The translations under genes were made by a program, and so were the position numbers. The notes under the pieces were generated by a model, which was not told the origin of the DNA, did not search any database, and saw only the letters and a list, made by a program, of their open reading frames with translations. Below, piece by piece: positions 52,105-60,136 of a stretch of DNA of 64,000 nt. The first letter of the stretch is position 1, and the number at the start of each line of letters is the position of its first letter. Source of the DNA: Natronobacterium haloterrestre (GTDB taxonomy: Archaea > Halobacteriota > Halobacteria > Halobacteriales > Natrialbaceae). Location of the stretch: NCBI RefSeq assembly GCF_900112205.1, contig NZ_FOKW01000001.1, positions 310,001 to 374,000 on the forward strand, given 5' to 3'.

Positions 52105-53346
52105 ATGACCGACCTCGCGGATTCGCCGGCCGTTCGCCGGCTCTCGGACTGGAACCGCTCGCGGCTCGAGTCGCTGGCCGACGACCACGAGACGCCGCTG
52201 TACGTGATGGACCTCGACCGAGTGAAGGAAAACTACGCGCGGTTCTCGGCCGCGTTCCCCGACGCCCACGTCATGTACGCCGCCAAGGCCCACACGGGGA
52301 AGGCCGTCCTCGAGGCCGTCCTCGAGGTCGGCGGCACGATCGAGTGTGCCGCGTGGGGCGAACTACAGCGAGCGATCGACGCGGGCGCGGACCCGAACGA
52401 ACTGCAGTACACCGCCGTGAATCCGCCGGATCGCGACCTCGACTACGCCGCCGAACTCGGTGCCGACAACCCCGGCCTGACGGTCACGATCGGCGCGACC
52501 GACACCCTCGAGCGCCTCGAAGAGCGGGGGTACGACGGCCGGATCGCGATCCGGATCAACCCCGGGATCGGGACGGGCCACCACGAGAAGGTCGCCACCG
52601 GCGCGGACGCGAAGTTCGGGATTCCCTACGAGCGCGTGCCCGAGGTCGCCGACCGCGTTCGCGAGGCGTTCGACGGCGACCTCGTCGGCATCCACGCCCA
52701 CGCCGGCAGCGGCGTCCTCACCGACGACCTCGAGGATCACTGCCGCGCGATCGAACGCGTCGGCGAGATGGCCCGCCGCGTGGGGGACGAGGACCTCGAG
52801 TTCGTCGACGTCGGCGGCGGCTACGGCGTCCCCTACCGGGAGGACGAGGAGCCGCTGGACCTCGAGCGGACCGCGGAGATGGTTCGGGACGCTGTCGGCG
52901 ACCTCGAGGCGCAACTGAAACTCGAGCCCGGCCGCTACATCGTCGCCGACGCGGGGCTGATCCTCACCGAGGTCAACACGATCAAGGAAGCCCCCGACAC
53001 GACCGTCGTCGGCGTCGACGCCAGCCTCTCGACGCTGATCCGGCCCGCGATGTTCGGCTCCTATCATCCCATGCTGAACGTCAGCGCGCCCGACCGCGAG
53101 ACGCTCGAGGCGACCGTCGGCGGCCCGGTCTGTACCAGCGCGGACGTCTTCGCCCACGACAGACCGATCGCCCGGCCCGAACGCGGCGACGTCCTCGCGA
53201 TCGGCAACGCGGGGTCGTACGGCTACGAACTGGCCAACCAGTTCCACTCCCAGCCCCGGCCGGCCGAAATCGCGCTCGAGGACGGCGAGGCCCGCGTCGC
53301 GCGACGGCGCGAGACGCTCGCGGACGTGACCCGGCTGGAGCAGTGA
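52105..53346 (+). CDS. lysA: Diaminopimelate decarboxylase
   Basis: LysA removes carbon dioxide from meso-diaminopimelate to give lysine, using PLP. The 413-residue protein has the PLP lysine in MYAAKAHTGKAV (Lys61) and the HAHAGSGV and GGGYGVPY phosphate-binding loops. ELEPGR-type KLEPGRYIV and the Cys-containing GPVCTSADVF follow. The ATG at 52105 (MTDLADSPAVRRL) is preferred to one ten codons upstream. Its stop overlaps the dapE ATG by one base (TGATG). The epimerase dapF, often found near lysA in haloarchaea, is not here. Confidence 0.95.
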   Translation: MTDLADSPAVRRLSDWNRSRLESLADDHETPLYVMDLDRVKENYARFSAAFPDAHVMYAAKAHTGKAVLEAVLEVGGTIECAAWGELQRAIDAGADPNELQYTAVNPPDRDLDYAAELGADNPGLTVTIGATDTLERLEERGYDGRIAIRINPGIGTGHHEKVATGADAKFGIPYERVPEVADRVREAFDGDLVGIHAHAGSGVLTDDLEDHCRAIERVGEMARRVGDEDLEFVDVGGGYGVPYREDEEPLDLERTAEMVRDAVGDLEAQLKLEPGRYIVADAGLILTEVNTIKEAPDTTVVGVDASLSTLIRPAMFGSYHPMLNVSAPDRETLEATVGGPVCTSADVFAHDRPIARPERGDVLAIGNAGSYGYELANQFHSQPRPAEIALEDGEARVARRRETLADVTRLEQ

Positions 53347-54434
53347 TGTTCGACCTCGAGTCGTTCCACGCCGACGCGGTCGCGACCCCTTCCCACGAGA
53401 ACGTCGCGGCGATGCGAGAGCTGTTGTGCGAGACGCTCGAGGAGGCTGGCCTCGAGCCCGAGGTCGACGATTTGGGGAACACCCTCGCGACTCGGGGTGG
53501 AGGCGAGGACGGGGACGGCCCGCACCTCGTCCTGAACACCCACATCGACACCGTCGCGCCCCACGTCCCCCACGAACGCGACGGCGACGTCGTTCGCGGG
53601 CGCGGGGCCTGTGACGCGAAAGGGCCGCTCGCGGCCCTGCTCGCCGCGTTCCTTCGAGTCGAGCCCACGGCTGGCAAACTGACCCTCGCGATCACGCCCG
53701 ACGAGGAGACGCTGATGACCGGCGCTGCCGGGTTGCAAGAGCGGCTCTCGGCGGACGGCTATGTCGTCGGCGAACCCACCGATCTCGACGTCTGTATCGC
53801 CGCCCGCGGCCAGTGCGAGGGCACGATCACGATCGAAGGCGAGAGCGGCCACGCGGCGAAAGTTCCCGCCGATCGGAATCCGGTCTTCGGCCTCGAGTCC
53901 GTCCTCGAGGCGCTGCGCGCGTACGACGAGGCGGCCGGGCCCGGCGAGGACGACGTGCTCGGCGAGCCGAAACTGACGCCGACCGTCCTCGAGGGGGGCG
54001 AGGCCCCGAACCGCGTTCCCGGCTCCTGTCGGGTGACGTTCGACCGGCGCAGCGTGCCGCCGGAGACCGCCGACTCGTTCGCCGCGGATCTGGAGGCGTT
54101 CCTCGAGGAGCGGGTCGCCGCCGGCGGAGGGCTCGAGGTTTCCGTCGACCTGATCCGTCCCGACACGCCGTTCCCGAAAGCGTTCGTCACGGACGCCGAC
54201 GAGCGGCTGGTACGGACGCTGCGGGACGCGAGCGGCGGCGACGTACGCCCGTTCGGCGCGGCGACCGAGGCCGGCTTCTTCGCCGCGGACGCGCCGACTG
54301 TCGTCTTCGGCCCCGGTGTCCTCGCCGACGACGAGGGCGGCGTCGCCCACGCCGGGCGGGAGTACGTCCGGCTTTCGGACGTGGAAGCGGCGGCGGACAC
54401 GCTCGAGGCGGCGCTCACGGCGTTGCTCGAGTGA
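53346..54434 (+). CDS. dapE: Succinyl-diaminopimelate desuccinylase (M20 family)
   Basis: DapE removes succinate from N-succinyl-diaminopimelate. The 362-residue zinc hydrolase has metal ligands His66 and Asp68 (LNTHIDTV), the GACDAKGPLAALL loop and catalytic Glu in TPDEE. It also has the dimerisation-domain segment GESGHAAKVPADRNPV. Sequence alone does not separate DapE from acetyl-lysine or acetylornithine deacetylases; the one-base overlap with lysA makes DapE the best call. It ends the second lysine gene block and converges with purB. Confidence 0.9.
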   Translation: MFDLESFHADAVATPSHENVAAMRELLCETLEEAGLEPEVDDLGNTLATRGGGEDGDGPHLVLNTHIDTVAPHVPHERDGDVVRGRGACDAKGPLAALLAAFLRVEPTAGKLTLAITPDEETLMTGAAGLQERLSADGYVVGEPTDLDVCIAARGQCEGTITIEGESGHAAKVPADRNPVFGLESVLEALRAYDEAAGPGEDDVLGEPKLTPTVLEGGEAPNRVPGSCRVTFDRRSVPPETADSFAADLEAFLEERVAAGGGLEVSVDLIRPDTPFPKAFVTDADERLVRTLRDASGGDVRPFGAATEAGFFAADAPTVVFGPGVLADDEGGVAHAGREYVRLSDVEAAADTLEAALTALLE

Positions 54435-54461
54435 GGGGACTCGTCGATCGATCGACGCGGG

Positions 54462-55847
54462 CTACTCGAGATCGTCGACCAGTTCGTCGGCAACGCCCGT
54501 GTACCCGGCGGGCGTCAACTCGCGCAGTTCCTCGCGGACCGACTCCTCGACCTCGAGGTCGTCGAACAGGTCGCGGAAGTCCTCGAGGGTGACGTCTTTC
54601 CCGCGGGTCAGGTCCTTGACCTGCTCGTAGGCATCTTCCTGCCCTTCACGCCGGAGAATCGTCTGGACGGCCTCGCCGATGATCTCGGGCGTCGACTCGA
54701 GTTCCTCGCGCATCACCCGTTCGTTCGGGACGACCTTCGAGAGGCCGGCCGCCGTTTTGGTGTAGCCGATCAGGCAGTGTGCGAACGCGGCCCCGATGTT
54801 GCGCTTGACCGTCGAGTCCGAGAGGTCCCGCTGGAGCCGCGAAGTCGTAACGTAGTCGGCGAGGAACCCCAGATCGGCGTTGGCCTTCGAGAGGTTCCCC
54901 TCGCTGTTCTCGAAGTCGATCGGGTTGACCTTGTGGGGCATCGTCGACGACCCGGTCTCGCCCTCGACGGCCTCCTGGCCGAGGTAGCGGTCGGAGACGT
55001 AGAGCCACATGTCCAGGTCGAGGTCGAGCAACACGTCGTTCGCGCTCCGGAACGCGTCGAACAGCGCCGCGAGGTCGTCGCAGGGGTTGACCTGGGTCGT
55101 GAGGGGTTCGAACGCGAGGCCGAGGTCGGTGACGAACTCCTCGGCGAACGACTGCCAGTCGACCTCGGGGTAGGCCGCGTGGTGGGCGGCGTACGTGCCG
55201 GACGCACCGCCGAGTTTGCCCCGGAGGTCCTCGGCCGCGGCGTGGATCCGTCCCGTCGCGCGGCCGAGTCGGGCGGCGTAAACGGCCATCTCCTTGCCGA
55301 AGGTGGTCGGCGTCGCGGGCTGGCCGTGCGTGCGGGCGAGCATCGGGAGGTCGCGGTAGTCGCGGGCCATTCCCGCGAGCGCGTCCCGGACCTCGTACAG
55401 TTGCGGGAGCAGGACCTCCGAGACGGCGTCGCGGACGAGCAGCCGGTGGGCGAGGTTGTTGACGTCCTCGCTGGTCAGCCCGAAGTGGATCCACGCGGAG
55501 GCGTCGCTGTCCTCGGGGAGGCGATGACGGACGAAGTACTCGACCGCCTTGACGTCGTGGTTCGTCGCCTCGAACCCGGCGTACCCTTCGGTCTCGAGGG
55601 TCTTGATCAGCCGCGCGTCCTCCTCGGCGAAGTGCTTGTAGAGCCCGCGGAGGTGTTCGCGCTCCTCGAGGTCGAGTTCCAGCGGCGTCGCTTCGAGGTC
55701 GGCCAGCGCGATCAGGTACTCGACCTCGACGCGGACCCGGGCGCGCATGAGCGCGGCCTCGCTCGCGTACGGCGACAGCGGTGCGGTCCGGCCACTGTAT
55801 CGGCCGTCGAGCGGCGAGACGGCGTACAGTGCGTCTGTGTCGGTCAT
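54462..55847 (-). CDS. purB: Adenylosuccinate lyase
   Basis: PurB acts twice in purine synthesis, on SAICAR and on adenylosuccinate. The 461-residue protein has the fumarase/ASL superfamily signature GETGSSTMPHKVNPIDFEN (about residue 280), THGQPATPTTFGKEM with the catalytic His, and HFGLTSEDVNN. The ATG at 55847 (MTDTDALYAVSPLDGRY) matches the family; Met three codons upstream is possible. It is divergent from the purN-purH fusion gene, with 176 nt between starts, a natural shared control region for purine genes. Confidence 0.96.
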   Translation of the reverse strand: MTDTDALYAVSPLDGRYSGRTAPLSPYASEAALMRARVRVEVEYLIALADLEATPLELDLEEREHLRGLYKHFAEEDARLIKTLETEGYAGFEATNHDVKAVEYFVRHRLPEDSDASAWIHFGLTSEDVNNLAHRLLVRDAVSEVLLPQLYEVRDALAGMARDYRDLPMLARTHGQPATPTTFGKEMAVYAARLGRATGRIHAAAEDLRGKLGGASGTYAAHHAAYPEVDWQSFAEEFVTDLGLAFEPLTTQVNPCDDLAALFDAFRSANDVLLDLDLDMWLYVSDRYLGQEAVEGETGSSTMPHKVNPIDFENSEGNLSKANADLGFLADYVTTSRLQRDLSDSTVKRNIGAAFAHCLIGYTKTAAGLSKVVPNERVMREELESTPEIIGEAVQTILRREGQEDAYEQVKDLTRGKDVTLEDFRDLFDDLEVEESVREELRELTPAGYTGVADELVDDLE

Positions 55848-56023
55848 TGTCCGCATCTTTCCAGCGCGGTGCAAAAGGGTATCGAAACGGAGACTCGAGT
55901 AAACCACGGGCGTGTATATCTCGGATGAGTTGTAGTTCGATACTGGCTTATCTATGCACATATGTGGATATCAGCGGACGAGAGACCGCAACGGCTTTGC
56001 CACTCGCGGGCGGGACTGCGAAC

Positions 56024-57652
56024 ATGATGCGAATCGCCGGGATGGCCGGCAACCGAGGGCGCAACCTGTTGAACATCGCCGACAGACAGCCTGGTGGTGC
56101 CGAACTCGCCGTCGTACTCACGAACGACCCGGCCGCGCCGGTCCTCGAGGCCGCGGCCGAGCGCGGAATCCCGACCGAGGTCGTGCCGCTCGAGGACGGG
56201 ATGGACCGCCGCGACCACGAGCGGGCCGTCAACGAGGCGCTGTCGGAGTACGAGTTCGACCTGGTCTGTCTCGACGGCTACATGCGGATCCTCTCGGATA
56301 CCTTCCTCGAGGCCCAGCCGACGACGCTGAACGTCCATCCGTCCCTGCTGCCCGCGTTCCCCGGGACCGACGCCTGGGGCGACGCCCTCGAGGCGGACGT
56401 ATCCGTGACGGGCTGTACGGTCCACGTAGTAACCGACGCGACCGACGAGGACGGCGAGGTCCTCGAGAGCGAGGTCGACGCCGGCCCGATCGTCACCCAG
56501 GAGCCGATCCCGGTCTACGAGGGCGACGACGCCGAGTCGCTCAAGGAACGAGTCCTCTACGAGGGCGAGTTCCGGGCCTACCCGCGTGCGGTGAAGTGGT
56601 TCGCCGAGGGGGCAGTCGACGTGGACGAAGACGCCGGCGAGGTGACGGTCGACACGGACCTCCCGGGCGAGGACGGCGGACTCCCGTCGCGGCGGGTCGT
56701 CTCGAGCGACCGCGTCGACACGCTCCGGTACGGCGAGAACCCCCACCAGGACGCCGCCGTCTACGCCGACTACACCTGCGACGAGGCCTCGGTGGTCCAC
56801 GCCGACCAGCTCAACGAGGGCGCGAAGGCACTCTCGTACAACAACTACAACGACGCCGACGGCGCGCTGAACCTCATCAAGGAGTTCGACGAGCCAGCGG
56901 CGGCGGTTATCAAGCACACCAATCCGGCGGGCTGTGCGACCGCGGACACGCTCGCCGAGGCCTACGAGAAGGCCCTCTCGACGGACCCGATGAGCGCCTT
57001 CGGCGGCATCGTCTCGCTGAACCGGGAGTGTGACGCCGCAACCGCCGAACTGGTCGTCGACTCGTTCAAGGAGGTCGTCGTCGCGCCCGGTTACACCGAC
57101 GGCGCGCTCGAGATCCTCCGTGAGAAGGAGAACCTCCGTGTTCTCGACGTCGGCGAACTGGGCGACGAGCCCTCCGAACGCTTCACGGAGAAACCGCTGG
57201 TCGGCGGCCGCCTCGTCCAGGAGCGCGACCGCCAGTCGATCTCGGTCGACGACCTCGAGGTCGTCACGGAACGGGAACCGACCGACGAGGAACTCGAGTC
57301 GATGGTGTTCGCCTGGCAGACGCTGAAACACGTCAAGTCGAACGGTATCCTCTTCGCCGACGGTACCGAGACGGTCGGCGTCGGGATGGGGCAGGTGTCC
57401 CGCGTCGACGCCGTCCGCCTCGCGGCGATGAAGGCCGACGAGCACGCCGAGGGCAAGGACGCCGAGGGGGCCGTGATGGCCTCGGACGCCTTCTTCCCGT
57501 TCCCGGACGGCATCGAGGAGGCCGCCGAAGCGGGTATCGAGGCCGTGATCCAGCCCGGCGGCTCGGTCAACGACGAGGACGTGATCGAGGCTGCGGACGA
57601 ACACGGGATGGCGATGGCGTTTACGGGCCAGCGGTCGTTCCGGCACGACTGA
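56024..57652 (+). CDS. purH: PurN-PurH fusion: GAR formyltransferase plus AICAR formyltransferase
   Basis: The 542-residue protein joins two folate-dependent purine enzymes. The N-terminal 190 residues match GAR transformylase, with Asn103 and His105 in NVHPSLLPAF and the Asp of DAGPIV (Asp152). From about residue 225 the AICAR transformylase part of PurH follows (RYGENPHQDAAVYAD, KHTNPAGCATADTL, SAFGGIVSLNREC, QPGGSVNDEDVI). The N-terminal IMP cyclohydrolase domain of bacterial PurH is absent, so another enzyme such as PurO must close the ring. The start at 56024 or 56027 fits the PurN N-terminus. Divergent purB is the neighbour. Confidence 0.93.
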   Translation: MMRIAGMAGNRGRNLLNIADRQPGGAELAVVLTNDPAAPVLEAAAERGIPTEVVPLEDGMDRRDHERAVNEALSEYEFDLVCLDGYMRILSDTFLEAQPTTLNVHPSLLPAFPGTDAWGDALEADVSVTGCTVHVVTDATDEDGEVLESEVDAGPIVTQEPIPVYEGDDAESLKERVLYEGEFRAYPRAVKWFAEGAVDVDEDAGEVTVDTDLPGEDGGLPSRRVVSSDRVDTLRYGENPHQDAAVYADYTCDEASVVHADQLNEGAKALSYNNYNDADGALNLIKEFDEPAAAVIKHTNPAGCATADTLAEAYEKALSTDPMSAFGGIVSLNRECDAATAELVVDSFKEVVVAPGYTDGALEILREKENLRVLDVGELGDEPSERFTEKPLVGGRLVQERDRQSISVDDLEVVTEREPTDEELESMVFAWQTLKHVKSNGILFADGTETVGVGMGQVSRVDAVRLAAMKADEHAEGKDAEGAVMASDAFFPFPDGIEEAAEAGIEAVIQPGGSVNDEDVIEAADEHGMAMAFTGQRSFRHD

Positions 57653-57740
57653 TTGCCACCGTTTCGCCGATCGGTCACCCGTGTCCTCGTTCGGGACACG
57701 GGATAGGGGGACGCGACGATCGACACGGATCCGCGGCCGC

Positions 57741-58109
57741 CTATCGGCCCTCGAGTCCGGCTTCCGACAGGCCTTCGATCAGCACCCGCCCCAGCCGAAC
57801 GAGCAGGTGACTGACGACGTAGTAGAACCCGAGCAGCGTCGCCACGACCGCGGCCTGCTCGAGTCCGGGAACGGCAAAGAGGACGCCGAGTCCGATCGGT
57901 TCGAGCAACACGGTCCTGAGGAACGCGACCGGCGCGTAGACGAGCAGCCGGAACAGGAACTCGAACGCCGGGAGGATTCCGTACGGGAGCGCGACCGGCT
58001 GTCGGAAGGAAACGACCGCGAGCACCGTCGGGAGCGCCGCGAGGACGCCGAAGACGGCGAGAACGGGACGGGATCGAATCCCTTCGGCGATTGGCTCGAG
58101 TCGTTCCAT
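57741..58109 (-). CDS. Small membrane protein
   Basis: The 122-residue protein begins MERLEPIAEGIRSRP and has about three membrane segments (near 17-37, 47-66 and 76-102), ending in a short polar tail. No family is recognised. A TATA-like GATTTATC on the bottom strand (58131-58138) about 26 nt before the ATG supports the start and a leaderless transcript; longer in-frame extensions upstream overlap the divergent GDPD gene. It converges with the purN-purH gene. Confidence 0.75.
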   Translation of the reverse strand: MERLEPIAEGIRSRPVLAVFGVLAALPTVLAVVSFRQPVALPYGILPAFEFLFRLLVYAPVAFLRTVLLEPIGLGVLFAVPGLEQAAVVATLLGFYYVVSHLLVRLGRVLIEGLSEAGLEGR

Positions 58110-58227
58110 GCCTCCACTTGGATATTTGACGATAAATCGGTTCCGACTCGCGTCCCCGAGGACGGTCTTTCCCTCCAGCCGGATACCAGAAGAAAGTTGA
58201 TATACGCACGGACGGTAGAAAACGCGT

Positions 58228-59085
58228 ATGAGTCGCCCATCCTCGAGTTCTTCCTCCTCCACCCTTTCCCCCTCCCTGTCCTCCCGTTCGCTCTCCAGAC
58301 GGCAACTCCTGGCGGGCACGGGAGCGGGCCTCTCCGCCCTCGCGGCGTGGGGGCTGTCGCCGCTGATTACCGGCGGGTCGGTCGCGACCGATCGCCCGGC
58401 GATCGTCGGCCACCGCGGCGCGGAGGGACTCGCGCCGCCCAACACGGCGGCCGCGATCCGCCGGGCGCTCGAGGTCGGCGTCGACGGGATCGAACTGGAC
58501 GTCCGACGGACCGCCGACGGCGAACTGCTCCTGTTTCACGATCCCGTCCTCGACTGGGACTCGACCGGCCAGGGATGGGTCGGGAACACCGACTGGGACG
58601 AGATTCGCGGCGCGACGATCGACGGCGAACCGCTGATCAGGCTCCCCCGCGCGCTCGAGACGATCGCGGACGCGAACGACGACGTTGCCCTCTACCTCGA
58701 ACTCAAGGAGACGGGGTACACCGACGCGGTCCTCGAGGAGGTCGCCGCCTACGGCCTACTGGACCGCCTGACGATCATCGCCTTCGACGAGGAAGCCCTC
58801 GAGACGGCCCGGGAGGCGGGCGTTCCGATCGGCCTGATCGGCTCGGTTCCGGGCCCCTGGCTCGCGGACGCTGCCGCGTCCTGCGGTGCGGACGCGGCGT
58901 TCACTCACTACGCGCCCCACGGCGTGTCGAACTACGTCTCGGCGGCCAGAGAGGCCGGACTCACCGCGGGCGTCTGGAAACTCGTCGACACGAAGGCGAC
59001 GATCCGGGACGTTCTCGAGATCGACCACGACGTGCTGGTGACCAACCGTCCGGACTACGCGTTCGAGGTCGTCAACGAGGGGTGA
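58228..59085 (+). CDS. Glycerophosphodiester phosphodiesterase, Tat-exported
   Basis: GDPD enzymes release glycerol phosphate from lipid-derived diesters. The 285-residue protein starts with a Ser-rich stretch and a twin-arginine signal (SLSRRQLLAGTGAGLSALAAWGL). The catalytic set follows: His62-Arg63 (GHRGAEG), Glu89 and Asp91 (GIELDV), and His104 (FHDPVL). Near the end are DVLVTNRPDYAFEVV, also typical. The signal suggests action outside the cell membrane. It is divergent from the small membrane protein and upstream of the SIMPL lipoprotein gene in the same direction. Confidence 0.92.
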   Translation: MSRPSSSSSSSTLSPSLSSRSLSRRQLLAGTGAGLSALAAWGLSPLITGGSVATDRPAIVGHRGAEGLAPPNTAAAIRRALEVGVDGIELDVRRTADGELLLFHDPVLDWDSTGQGWVGNTDWDEIRGATIDGEPLIRLPRALETIADANDDVALYLELKETGYTDAVLEEVAAYGLLDRLTIIAFDEEALETAREAGVPIGLIGSVPGPWLADAAASCGADAAFTHYAPHGVSNYVSAAREAGLTAGVWKLVDTKATIRDVLEIDHDVLVTNRPDYAFEVVNEG

Positions 59086-59155
59086 ACCGCCCGGTCCAGG
59101 TCGACGGTCGGTACTCATCTCGAGGTAAAAGAGCCGTTTCAGCTAGCCGAGTGGG

Positions 59156-59162
59156 TTTTTAG
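59156..59162 (+). promoter_or_regulatory. TATA box of the SIMPL lipoprotein gene
   Basis: TTTTTAG is centred about 28 nt before the ATG at 59187. It rules against the GTG eight codons upstream as the start, since that would lie at the promoter itself. Confidence 0.55.
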
Positions 59163-59186
59163 GTGGGGTGTGACGGTCTAGGTACG

Positions 59187-59993
59187 ATGACGGAGACGAA
59201 TTCGACCCAGAACTCGGACTCGGGCACGGAACCGAACCGACGCCGCTTCCTCGCGGCTGCCGGCGTCGGCGCAGCGGCATCGATGGCCGGTTGCCTCGGG
59301 GACGCTCTCGGGTCGACGACGAACGCGAGTACCGGCGAATCCAGCGGCACGGAGGAAGACGATCGGACGATCACTGTCGGCGCGACGGGCGAAGTCGAGG
59401 CCGATCCCGACGAGGCAACCGTCGACGTCGGCGTCGAGGCGCGCGGCGAGTCCGCGGAGGCCGTCGCCGCGGAACTGGCGTCGGGGGCCGACGAACTGCG
59501 GGCGACGTTCGACGAACTCGGCATCCCTGACGACAACGTCGAGGAGCGCCGGTACCGGATTTCGCCGGTTCGCAGACGGGAGGACGACACGACGGAGATC
59601 CGCGGCGTCCACTCCTTCGAGGTGACGATCGACGACGTCGATCGGGTCGGCGACGTCATCGACGCCGTCGCCGAGGGCGGGGCCGACGACATCGGCCGCG
59701 TGAACTTCACGCTGGGGGACGAAACCCGCGCCGAACTCCGGAAGGACGCACTCGACGAGGCGCTTGCCAACGCCGACGAGGAGGCCGCCCACGTCGCCGA
59801 CAACCGGGACGTCGAACTCGAGGGGACGACGTCCGTTGCGACCGACGACGTCCGCGTCAGGACGACCAGTTACGCCACCGGCTACGAGTCGGCGGCCGAC
59901 GATGCGGGGGGCGCGCCGCGAACGGATATCGACGCCGATCCGGTCACCGTAACCGCCAGCGTCACCGTCGAGTACGCGTTCTCGGAGCGCTAG
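59187..59993 (+). CDS. SIMPL (DUF541) domain lipoprotein
   Basis: The 268-residue protein has a twin-arginine/lipobox signal (RRRFLAAAGVGAAASMAGC, lipid-attachment Cys36) and an acidic spacer. A SIMPL/DUF541 domain then spans about 60-265 (ITVGATGEVEADPDEATVDVGVEA, RRYRISPVRR, VTIDDVDRVGDVIDAVAEGGADDIGRVNFTL). The domain is found in exported bacterial and archaeal proteins of unclear function, sometimes linked to oxidative stress. It stands alone, in the same direction as the upstream GDPD gene and the downstream binding-protein gene, but with its own promoter. Confidence 0.88.
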   Translation: MTETNSTQNSDSGTEPNRRRFLAAAGVGAAASMAGCLGDALGSTTNASTGESSGTEEDDRTITVGATGEVEADPDEATVDVGVEARGESAEAVAAELASGADELRATFDELGIPDDNVEERRYRISPVRRREDDTTEIRGVHSFEVTIDDVDRVGDVIDAVAEGGADDIGRVNFTLGDETRAELRKDALDEALANADEEAAHVADNRDVELEGTTSVATDDVRVRTTSYATGYESAADDAGGAPRTDIDADPVTVTASVTVEYAFSER

Positions 59994-60105
59994 TCCGGCC
60001 GTTGGCGCCCGTACAGGTACGTTCCCGTAGTCGTGCCCTCTCGAGGCGGTGGAGACGGGAGGGCCGACTCCTCTCCCGCCCTTTTCGGCCGGCCTAAATC
60101 GATCT

Positions 60106-60116
60106 GTTTTTAAATT
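60106..60116 (+). promoter_or_regulatory. TATA box of the iron-box operon
   Basis: TTTTTAAATTA is centred about 26 nt before the ATG at 60137, so the transcript would begin at or next to the start codon. The DtxR-like palindrome follows immediately. Confidence 0.6.
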
Positions 60117-60117
60117 A

Positions 60118-60131
60118 TTAGGCAAGCCTAA
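60118..60131. promoter_or_regulatory. DtxR/IdeR-like iron box
   Basis: TTAGGC-AA-GCCTAA is a perfect 14-bp palindrome with the TTAGG/CCTAA arms typical of DtxR/SirR/IdeR metal-dependent repressor sites. It sits between the TATA box and the start codon of the binding-protein gene, an ideal place to block transcription. GCCTAAATCG occurs again at 60091-60100, a possible second half-site. Repression by iron is inferred. Confidence 0.6.
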
Positions 60132-60136
60132 ATCGT

